Below, piece by piece: positions 11,426 through 16,731 of a stretch of 16,731 bases of DNA (position 1 is the first letter of the stretch; the number at the start of each line of letters is the position of its first letter). The DNA lies in assembly GCA_021818905.1 (NCBI GenBank), contig JAKASS010000018.1, forward strand, positions 1 to 16,731. Reading direction: 5' to 3'. Both the position numbers and the translations under genes were made by a program. The stretch is from Nanobdellota archaeon (GTDB taxonomy: Archaea; Nanobdellota; Nanobdellia; Parvarchaeales; Parvarchaeaceae). The notes below the pieces were generated by a model. The model worked only from the letters and a program-made list of their open reading frames with translations. It made no database searches and was not told the origin of the DNA.

Positions 11426-12007
11426 TCATCTGTAAACTACGCAAATCGGCAACATCAACTTTTCTTTTCTGTGGAATCTAGCGGTTTTGGCCAGCGCTAT
11501 ATCTCCTAGTCGTTGCACCGAAAGTGAGTTTTTGTCGGCTATCTGCCTTATCTTTTTGTTGTCCTTATAAAGGAAGAAAAATGAATCGGAGGAGTCATTT
11601 ATTTTTTCTATGAATGCTTCTATATCGAATGTGCTCTGGAAACCGAATGGGGGATTGGATATTATAGTTTCATAGTGTTTTGTTGAATCGAACAAGTCTT
11701 TTTTGCATACATTAACCCGATTTAGACCTAATTTTTTGATGTTTTCTTGGCATATTTGTACCATCATTTCGTCTATGTCATACATATCGACAGATTTAGC
11801 GCACAGAATAGCTGCGCCTATGCCAAGTATCCCATTGCCACATCCAAAATCAGCGATCTTTTTATCCCTTATCCTATCCAAAGAATCGACGAGTAAAAGG
11901 AAATCAACCGCAGTCGATATGTCCGTTGTATATTGTTCAAGCCTTATTTTTTTATTCGGCGCATCCTCAAGTTCTTTGAGTTTAGTAGCTAATCTTATCT
12001 TATCCAT
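11426..12007 (-). CDS. METTL5-like N6-adenine RNA methyltransferase
   Basis: A 193-residue Rossmann-fold S-adenosylmethionine-dependent methyltransferase: LEQYTT (23-28) before motif I DFGCGNG (53-59), DID (77-79, acidic ribose contact), and the catalytic NPPFG (118-122), typical of N6-adenine methylation. The LEQY(P/T)T lead-in and total length match the archaeal/eukaryotic METTL5 group, which methylates small-subunit rRNA. The TTARFH/KTARFHRKEK segment (about 174-183) corresponds to the Y-K-F-H-K-K-K region near the METTL5 C-terminus. Its start overlaps the end of gatE by 8 bases, so it belongs to the gatD-gatE operon. rRNA is the likely but unproven substrate. Confidence 0.82.
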   Translation of the reverse strand: MDKIRLATKLKELEDAPNKKIRLEQYTTDISTAVDFLLLVDSLDRIRDKKIADFGCGNGILGIGAAILCAKSVDMYDIDEMMVQICQENIKKLGLNRVNVCKKDLFDSTKHYETIISNPPFGFQSTFDIEAFIEKINDSSDSFFFLYKDNKKIRQIADKNSLSVQRLGDIALAKTARFHRKEKLMLPICVVYR

Positions 12008-13823
12008 TTTTCAAGAGCTTCGACGCAATTTCGTAAGCTTCACTGGCGTCAAAAGAAAATCCAAATTTATCGCGTAGATTCGTTACTAGAGTGTCATATC
12101 TGTCGAATTTACCGGAAGAAACCAACCTTTTTATCTCGGCCTCTAGCGTTTTTTTGTCTTTTTTCTGCAGGTCGAATTTTTTTATTACGTCTTCCGCGTT
12201 TTTGCCCTTGCCAATGGCGATATTTTTGAATATAAATTGAGACGCGTCTTTTGCTATTTTACCTTGTGATATTTCGGCCACTACAGCTTCAAGGTCTTCA
12301 TCACTCAATTCCAGGTCGAAGTGCCTTTTCGTGTATCTGAAATCATCTACAAGAACGGTTATCAATGTCTTTGGAGCGGCGTTAAATTTGCTTCTAAGCT
12401 TTATCGCGAGGTTAAGTTTCTTTGCGCCGATCAAAAGATCAAGGAATTCTTCGGTTATGCCATATTTTTCTACCAAGGAATCTACGCTAAAACCAGCATA
12501 TTCCAAAGCACGGTCTAGTATATGCTTTTCAACGCTTATGATAGGAAGATCAGTTTCTACGTACATCCTATCTTTGCCCCCCAGCGGCCTTAAAAAACTG
12601 TTTGTATTGTCTTCCTCTACGACCCTTACTTCTGCGGGTACTGAAATAAGCAGCTCTTTTATTCTGCTGATTATGTCGGCGCCTACTTTGCCAGAAGTCC
12701 CATTTTCACATATAGAAAAAAGGAAGGCATCGCCATTTACGCAGCCCAATGAATAGGAAAGTTCATCCTTTTCTTCCTTTGTTATTCCATAAGCAGGCAG
12801 CTCATCTGAGTGTACAATCCCGCTAGAGTCTTTTATCTTGAGATAATCGCTTATTTCCGTACCAAAACGCTTACCCGGTATAAGCTCGGTCCCTAGAACC
12901 CCGTCAAAGCCCCTTAATCTTAGACCGATTATCTCTTTGCCCTTTGCCAGAGCGTTTTTTATTAAATTTGAGCTCGAATTTTTCAACTTTTCACTTATAA
13001 CGACAGCAGAAGCACCTTCTAGATTCTCAACTAGATATCGCTTGGTTTTTTGTAGCTCTATCAAAGCCAACTGTCTTCTTGCCTCATTTATTATTGCTTT
13101 GTCCATTTCTCTTATGTTCTGGAAGCCCTTAAGTTCTACCCTGCTGCCGCCATCTATCGAAAGGTTTACATCCTGTCTTATGGTCCCTATGCCGCGCCTA
13201 ACGTTAAAAAGTCTGGTAAATTTGCCGAATGCTAAAGCAATTTCCTTTGCATTATTTTCATCAGTTTCTATTATGTCAGTTGCTATCTCGACCAATGGGA
13301 CCCCTAGTCTATCAAGTTTATATGTAACCGTATTACGGTCCTCTTTCTCTTTTCTTGCCGAATCCTCCTCAAGCGAAATGGAAGATATGCCAATTTCCTT
13401 TTTGCCGACCGTAAATTTACCGTTTAAACCTATTATCGCGGTTCTTTGGAATCCGCTGGTATTGGATCCGTCGACTATTATTTTTCTCATGAATACAATG
13501 TCCTTGAATAAAACAGCGTTGAGCGCACCGGCCATGATAAACGCAGTTTCAAGCGCGTTCTTGTCCGGCGCATGCGGAGGCTCTTCATCTAAGTCTACAA
13601 GACAGTCGGAATCAGAAAAAACTTTGTAGATGGTCTTTTTCATCGCTTCGCCTTCAAATGATGCACTTTTGTCTACCTTGCCGCCTTCTCCGAAAGAAGG
13701 GTGCAGGAGGCGAGTCACTTCAAGGTCGCATACTGGTTCTTCGTGCATCATCGAATTGCAGCGGCAGAAAAGCTTGCCACTGTTTATCTGAATATGCCAT
13801 TCGAACCCGCAGCGTATCTTCAT
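12000..13823 (-). CDS. gatE: Glu-tRNA(Gln) amidotransferase subunit E
   Basis: Together with GatD it converts Glu-tRNA(Gln) to Gln-tRNA(Gln), the archaeal route to Gln-tRNA. The 607 residues are near the usual GatE length. The N-terminal GatB-like kinase fold is seen in the region with DLDEEPPHAP, IVDGSNTSGFQRTA, YKLDRLGVPLVEIATD and RRGIGTIRQDVNLSI; the GatE-specific AspRS-like insertion shows FLRPLGGKDRMYVETDLP; the C-terminal third is the helical YqeY-type tRNA-binding tail. Near the N-terminus CRC and CDLEVTR lie where family members bind zinc or contact the tRNA acceptor. The ATG at 13823 overlaps the gatD stop (ATGA), so the subunits are made from one mRNA. Confidence 0.95.
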   Translation of the reverse strand: MKIRCGFEWHIQINSGKLFCRCNSMMHEEPVCDLEVTRLLHPSFGEGGKVDKSASFEGEAMKKTIYKVFSDSDCLVDLDEEPPHAPDKNALETAFIMAGALNAVLFKDIVFMRKIIVDGSNTSGFQRTAIIGLNGKFTVGKKEIGISSISLEEDSARKEKEDRNTVTYKLDRLGVPLVEIATDIIETDENNAKEIALAFGKFTRLFNVRRGIGTIRQDVNLSIDGGSRVELKGFQNIREMDKAIINEARRQLALIELQKTKRYLVENLEGASAVVISEKLKNSSSNLIKNALAKGKEIIGLRLRGFDGVLGTELIPGKRFGTEISDYLKIKDSSGIVHSDELPAYGITKEEKDELSYSLGCVNGDAFLFSICENGTSGKVGADIISRIKELLISVPAEVRVVEEDNTNSFLRPLGGKDRMYVETDLPIISVEKHILDRALEYAGFSVDSLVEKYGITEEFLDLLIGAKKLNLAIKLRSKFNAAPKTLITVLVDDFRYTKRHFDLELSDEDLEAVVAEISQGKIAKDASQFIFKNIAIGKGKNAEDVIKKFDLQKKDKKTLEAEIKRLVSSGKFDRYDTLVTNLRDKFGFSFDASEAYEIASKLLKNG

Positions 13824-15127
13824 ATTAAAAACTCGCCAAAATTGTCCTTATCATTTATTTCTCCGGCCAAAGGCGTGCACATAATATTCCTTATCTCACC
13901 CATTTTCTCCGTCTGGCCCATAGCAAACATAAGTTTTACAAAAGCGGTTTCAGTAAGCATGTTTTCAACATATATTATATTATCGAATCCAGAAAGTTCC
14001 CTTAATGTACTATATACAAATCGATTTGTAGCGCCATATATCGTCTGAGAAGTTATAACTATTGGAACCCCCTCTTTGTGTGCATATCCCAATGCTTCAT
14101 ATACGCTCTTCTCTTTGAGTGGCAGATTTCCGAAGCCCGTGCCAGCAATTACTAAACCATGTGCGCCCCTTTTTATTGAATCTTTTATGGCGTCGCCGGT
14201 CATTCCAGGGTAGCCTACAAGTAACTTTGCTTTACTGTCTATTCTAGTATTAAGCACCGTCTCTTTGCCCCTGTCAAAATGGTCTGAGATATTCTCTATT
14301 TTTCCGTCTAGATATACCTTGGCTAAAGGCGTAGAGTTTACGGGCCTAAAAGCATCCCTTCTCTCAGAATGCATTTTTCTAACCCGATTGCCCCTTATTA
14401 TGAAATTATAATCATCATTCAGCGTAGCGTGCATGCACACAACAGATTCGGCGCCGGCCCATTTTGAAGCGGTTATAGCAGAAAGCAAGAGATTTGTCGA
14501 TGCGTCGGAGGACCCTCTGTCGGTGCTTCTTTGTGCGCCTGTAAAAACTATCGGTACGGACAGAGGATTTAACATGAATGATATGGCAGCAGATGCGAAA
14601 TGCATCGTGTCGGTCCCGGTTGTAACTATTACACCTTTGGACCCCTTTTTTATCGCGTCGTACGCAGCTTTTGCTATTTTTACCCAATCATCGGGTTTCA
14701 TGTCCTCAGAAAAAATGCTCATTAAACTGTTTATTTCTATATTACCGTAGTTTTTTAGTCCGGGCGCTATCTGGAGATAGTATTCCGGCGGCACGGATGG
14801 CGAGACGCCGCCGGTTTTGTAATCTATTTTGGAGGATATCGTACCTCCGGTCGTTATTATACTCAGATCCGGATTGGGAATCGGCAAAGCGCCCTTCACT
14901 GCAACCGTCTTCTTATTCACGGATAGAGCTTTTTGTATAATGCTAATTTTTGAGATGTCTTTTTCCGCTATCGCAATATCGTAGCCAGATTTTAGCTTTA
15001 TTACTACTAATTTTCGTTCGTCATCGAATCTTATAAATTCGCCATGGAAATCACGCTTGCTGAAATTTACTTCGACGACATCGCCGAACTTAAGTGATTT
15101 TAGAACGTTGTTTTTAGATAGCGTCAT
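13820..15127 (-). CDS. gatD: Glu-tRNA(Gln) amidotransferase subunit D (asparaginase-like)
   Basis: Releases ammonia from glutamine for GatE. The 435 residues begin with the small beta-barrel domain found in GatD but not in plain asparaginases (about 1-75: FGDVVEVNF...LVVIKLKSGYDIAI), followed by the L-asparaginase fold. Catalytic elements: TTGGTISSKIDYKTGGV (92-108), TTGTDTMHFASAAI (169-182) with the T-D pair, and RGNRVRKMHSERRDAF (245-260). Start at 15127 fits a TATA box about 27 bases upstream. It is the first gene of gatD-gatE-methyltransferase and is divergent from ftsZ. Presence of GatDE predicts that this organism lacks a glutaminyl-tRNA synthetase. Confidence 0.95.
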   Translation of the reverse strand: MTLSKNNVLKSLKFGDVVEVNFSKRDFHGEFIRFDDERKLVVIKLKSGYDIAIAEKDISKISIIQKALSVNKKTVAVKGALPIPNPDLSIITTGGTISSKIDYKTGGVSPSVPPEYYLQIAPGLKNYGNIEINSLMSIFSEDMKPDDWVKIAKAAYDAIKKGSKGVIVTTGTDTMHFASAAISFMLNPLSVPIVFTGAQRSTDRGSSDASTNLLLSAITASKWAGAESVVCMHATLNDDYNFIIRGNRVRKMHSERRDAFRPVNSTPLAKVYLDGKIENISDHFDRGKETVLNTRIDSKAKLLVGYPGMTGDAIKDSIKRGAHGLVIAGTGFGNLPLKEKSVYEALGYAHKEGVPIVITSQTIYGATNRFVYSTLRELSGFDNIIYVENMLTETAFVKLMFAMGQTEKMGEIRNIMCTPLAGEINDKDNFGEFLI

Positions 15128-15135
15128 GTCTAGAT

Positions 15136-15150
15136 TATGACTTAGTCATA
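15136..15150. promoter_or_regulatory. Dyad between gatD TATA box and start (candidate operator)
   Basis: TATGACT-T-AGTCATA is a perfect 7-1-7 palindrome directly downstream of the gatD TATA box and 9 bases upstream of the start codon. A repressor here would block polymerase or TBP/TFB. No cognate regulator is visible in the window. Confidence 0.45.
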
Positions 15151-15158
15151 TTTTAACT
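15150..15158 (-). promoter_or_regulatory. TATA box for gatD
   Basis: Minus-strand AGTTAAAAT is centred about 27 bases before the ATG at 15127, predicting a leaderless gatDE mRNA. Confidence 0.5.
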
Positions 15159-15282
15159 TTTTTAGGCGACACAATCAAAAATTTTATTTTGAGCGCTTAA
15201 CTTATAAAAATTTATTATGAAACTCTAGTTCAATAAGGCTTTTAAATATAAAAGTAGTACAATCATTATAAAAGAATAAATT

Positions 15283-15314
15283 AAAATTCGAACGTTGGGG
15301 AACGTTCAAATTTT
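15283..15314. repeat. Palindrome A upstream of ftsZ
   Basis: AAAATTCGAACGTT and AACGTTCAAATTTT pair at 13 of 14 positions around a GGGG centre (15297-15300). It could be a dimer-binding operator in DNA or a stem-loop in RNA. Its centre lies exactly 40 bp from that of palindrome B. Confidence 0.65.
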
Positions 15315-15327
15315 TAAACATGATTTT

Positions 15328-15349
15328 GTAAGTATTGGGAAACACTTAC
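15328..15349. repeat. Palindrome B upstream of ftsZ
   Basis: GTAAGTATT and AACACTTAC pair at 8 of 9 positions around a GGGA centre (15337-15340). It abuts a TATA-like TTTATAAATA (about 15353-15362), the position of a BRE or activator site. Confidence 0.6.
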
Positions 15350-15378
15350 TTTTCTTTATAAATAAATAAGCCAAGATG

Positions 15379-15387
15379 AGAATATAA
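15379..15387 (+). promoter_or_regulatory. Candidate TATA box for ftsZ
   Basis: AGAATATAAAG-type element; a start about 26 bases downstream falls near 15409 and would give a leader of roughly 19 bases that contains the Shine-Dalgarno. The TATA-like stretch at 15353-15362 is an alternative giving a leader near 44 bases. Confidence 0.45.
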
Positions 15388-15413
15388 AGCTTTAGGTTTT
15401 GTATTTTTGTCGG

Positions 15414-15422
15414 CGAGGAGGG
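15414..15422 (+). promoter_or_regulatory. Strong Shine-Dalgarno of ftsZ
   Basis: GCGAGGAGGG with the GGAGG core ends about 6 bases before the ATG at 15428. It decides that start over an in-frame TTG at 15407, which would place the Shine-Dalgarno inside the coding region. Confidence 0.75.
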
Positions 15423-15427
15423 AAAAA

Positions 15428-16513
15428 ATGGTAATGGATCTGTTGGTGGAGAGCGCGCTCAAAGCCAGCAAAGAAAGTGGAGCAGACGAACCGCTTTTCA
15501 ACCAAGCCCTTATAAAAGTTGTAGGGATAGGTGGCGGGGGCAACAACATGGCCAGTTGGCTATACAAAAAAGGCGTTAAAGGCGCCGAAGTCGTGATAGC
15601 GAACACCGACCAGGTACAGCTAAATGCAAGACACGGAGATAAGAAAATCCTTATTGGAAAAGAATTGACACGTGGACTTGGTGCGGGCGGATTTCCTGCT
15701 AAGGGAAAGGCTGCAGCAGAGGAGTCGGCAAGAGAACTCAAGGATTCGCTTAGGGGGGCGGATCTAGTATTTGTATGCGCTGGATTGGGTGGCGGTACAG
15801 GTACTGGTGCGGCGCCAGTAGTCGCTAAATTAGCAAAAGAGGCGGGTGCAATCGTGATCAGTACTGTGACTATGCCATTCAAGACAGAAAGAAAACGCGT
15901 AGAAAACGCCGAAACCGGCCTCGGGGAATTGCGAGCCAATTCCGACACCGTAATCGTCATCGACAACAACAGGCTCGTGTCATTGGCGGGTAATTTGCCA
16001 CTTGACCAGGCTTTCAACGTAGCAAACGAAGTCGTAGCTACGATGATAAAAGGCATCGTCGAAACGATATCAGACGCAGCAGCTTTGGTACACCTTGACT
16101 TCGCAGACATTAAAGCGATAATGAACCAGGGCGGTGTCTCCGTCATAGGGATCGGAGAGACAGACGCATCCGATTCAAGGGTGAATGAAGTCGTGAGAAG
16201 AGCCCTTAACAACCCATTGCTTGACGTCAGCTACAAGGGTGCGAAAGGCGCTTTGATACACATAACGGGCGGTCCGGACCTTACTCTCTCCGAAGTAAAC
16301 GCGATAGGAGAATTAGCGACGCAATCGCTAGACCCAGATGCAGTAGTCATATGGGGCGCTAGGGTCGACGAAGGTCTATCCGGAAAGCTAAGGGTAATGA
16401 CCATAATAACGGGCGTAAGCTCGCCGTATCTGTTAGGTCAGGAAGAGTTAACGACTCTTTCAAAGACGGCCGGTGCGATAAGCCAGGAACTCGGTATAGA
16501 GGTACTGAGATAA
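15428..16513 (+). CDS. ftsZ: Cell division protein FtsZ
   Basis: Tubulin-like GTPase that forms the division ring. The 361 residues include VVGIGGGGNNM (31-41), the tubulin signature GGGTGTG (121-127), the MPFKTERKRVENAE segment (149-162), D179-N-N-R-L guanine contact, and the T7 synergy loop LDFADIKAIM (223-232) with D224 and D227 present. The residue two before D224, usually Asn in N-x-D-F-x-D, is H222. The protein ends right after the C-terminal domain and has no obvious conserved tail peptide for membrane anchors, so other proteins must tether it. The start at 15428 follows a strong Shine-Dalgarno. Divergent from gatDE. The gene is intact and confidently assigned; FtsZ1 versus FtsZ2 cannot be decided here. 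Confidence 0.96.
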   Translation: MVMDLLVESALKASKESGADEPLFNQALIKVVGIGGGGNNMASWLYKKGVKGAEVVIANTDQVQLNARHGDKKILIGKELTRGLGAGGFPAKGKAAAEESARELKDSLRGADLVFVCAGLGGGTGTGAAPVVAKLAKEAGAIVISTVTMPFKTERKRVENAETGLGELRANSDTVIVIDNNRLVSLAGNLPLDQAFNVANEVVATMIKGIVETISDAAALVHLDFADIKAIMNQGGVSVIGIGETDASDSRVNEVVRRALNNPLLDVSYKGAKGALIHITGGPDLTLSEVNAIGELATQSLDPDAVVIWGARVDEGLSGKLRVMTIITGVSSPYLLGQEELTTLSKTAGAISQELGIEVLR

Positions 16514-16524
16514 GTTTTTAATTT

Positions 16525-16548
16525 GCCGGGTCGGTATTTTGGCCCGGC
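16525..16548 (+). terminator. GC-rich hairpin after ftsZ
   Basis: GCCGGG and CCCGGC (16525-16530, 16543-16548) pair across a T-rich 12-base loop, 11 bases after the ftsZ stop, with ATTAAATTTAT following. Possible terminator or 3'-end stabilising stem; archaeal termination usually depends more on T runs. Confidence 0.4.
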
Positions 16549-16574
16549 GCATTAAATTTATCAAACCACATCAC

Positions 16575-16600
16575 GCTTTTCAACAAAACCTCCCTAAACT
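16575..16600 (+). repeat. Probable terminal inverted repeat of the right IS fragment
   Basis: This stretch (GCTTTTCAACAAAACCTCCC and on) resembles, with gaps, the sequence read inward from 263 at the left IS end. It spans the transposase stop codon. Similarity is partial, so the boundary is approximate. Confidence 0.4.
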
Positions 16601-16731
16601 CTAATGGGGCTTCCAATAGCCCCATTATTTTTATTTCTAGCATGCACATAATCCCGGAGTCTCTCCCTCGAAAACCTGTGGTTTCTCTCCGAATCGTATC
16701 CTTTATCAGCCAGTATCTTATCGATCTTTAC
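16594..16731 (-). pseudogene. Transposase C-terminal fragment (runs off the right edge)
   Basis: The minus strand enters at 16731 in frame and encodes 45 residues to a TAG at 16594-16596. ILADKGYDSERNHRFSRE is the conserved region around the second catalytic Asp of IS4/IS5-superfamily DDE transposases, followed by a basic YVHARNKNN as in Y-I-P-x-R-N. Relatives continue for roughly 90 more residues with an R/Y...E...K region holding the third acidic residue; this fragment ends after about 30, and neither other frame restores it. The copy is therefore probably truncated. It could belong to the same element type as the left fragment. Confidence 0.65.
16603..16626 (+). terminator. Perfect hairpin followed by T-rich run
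   Basis: AATGGGGCT and AGCCCCATT pair perfectly around TCCAAT and are followed by ATTTTTATTT on the plus strand. It would end transcripts reading from ftsZ into the IS fragment, and it lies inside the truncated transposase frame, where it may mark the site of rearrangement. Confidence 0.45.

Larger units (their letters stand above)
15159..15427. other. AT-rich intergenic region between divergent gatD and ftsZ
   Basis: About 270 bases hold no convincing ORF. They contain several TATA-like stretches (near 15240-15252, 15352-15362 and 15378-15388), two G-centred palindromes, and the ftsZ leader. It is the longest gene-free stretch inside the window and the densest in candidate regulatory sites. 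Confidence 0.6.

Noticed and set aside
12937-13629. 230-codon open frame on the plus strand opposite gatE
   Set aside because: Shadow of gatE with biased Ser/Phe/Leu composition and no family motif.
15283-15349. Replication origin (ORB-like boxes)
   Set aside because: The palindromes have G-rich centres but do not match the ORB consensus as I know it, and no orc1/cdc6 gene is adjacent.
15407-15427. TTG start for ftsZ
   Set aside because: It would put the Shine-Dalgarno GAGGAGG inside the coding region; the ATG at 15428 is correctly spaced.
15346-16212. 288-codon open frame on the minus strand opposite ftsZ
   Set aside because: It is antisense to a confidently identified ftsZ, with low-complexity Ser/Ala/Thr/Leu content typical of shadow frames, and has no promoter or ribosome site.
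1-16731. CRISPR array
   Set aside because: No series of regularly spaced direct repeats and no cas gene motifs were seen.
1-16731. Closed circular element formed by joining the two window ends
   Set aside because: Joining the transposase halves at the edges leaves the frame broken and the central catalytic region missing, so the ends are not adjacent as given.

Overview
The window is archaeal. The evidence is GatD and GatE (the archaeal two-subunit Glu-tRNA(Gln) amidotransferase), a METTL5-like rRNA methyltransferase, a roadblock/LC7 protein, class III (type IV pilin-like) signal peptides, tRNA genes without encoded CCA, and TATA boxes centred about 26-27 bases before most start codons, which implies mostly leaderless mRNAs. 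Compact layout, short proteins, many orphan genes, a bacterial-type ThrRS and a eukaryote-like ITPase suggest a small-genome DPANN-type lineage (for example Micrarchaeota/Parvarchaeota). That placement is inference. The surface protein at 10899-11390 has a W-x-(V/I)...G...F...G-x-Y repeat pattern common in acidophile and thermophile surface proteins.

Layout. Both ends carry fragments of an insertion sequence in the same (minus) orientation: the transposase 5' end at 1-190 and a transposase 3' end at 16594-16731. The intervening DNA may be a contig or segment bounded by two IS copies. From 307 to 4292 lies a plus-strand block: a six-cysteine pilin-like protein, a single-pass membrane protein, an orphan protein, a KaiC/RecA-like protein with a damaged Walker A, a protein fusing a degenerate KaiC-like domain to a small COG2229/MglA-like GTPase, and a roadblock/LC7 (MglB-like) protein. 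This is the most unusual part of the window and looks like a small-GTPase/roadblock signalling module tied to pseudo-KaiC domains and a surface filament.

From 4351 to 10187 there is housekeeping: a small basic orphan, tRNA-Ser(GGA), a bacterial-type threonyl-tRNA synthetase, an orphan plus ITPase two-gene operon, malate dehydrogenase, a TrxR-like ferredoxin-NAD(P) reductase, and a tRNA-Pro whose anticodon reads AGG, unusual for archaea. From 10203 to 11390 are two more pilin-like genes (59 and 163 residues) with nearly the same signal/transmembrane helix, around an orphan basic protein. From 11426 to 15127 a minus-strand operon with overlapping genes runs gatD-gatE-METTL5-like methyltransferase. 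ftsZ closes the window on the plus strand, behind an AT-rich intergenic region with two palindromes spaced exactly 40 bp apart. ftsZ is the main chromosomal gene here with a strong Shine-Dalgarno sequence, unlike its leaderless neighbours.

All assignments come from reading motifs by eye; no database search or structure prediction was available.
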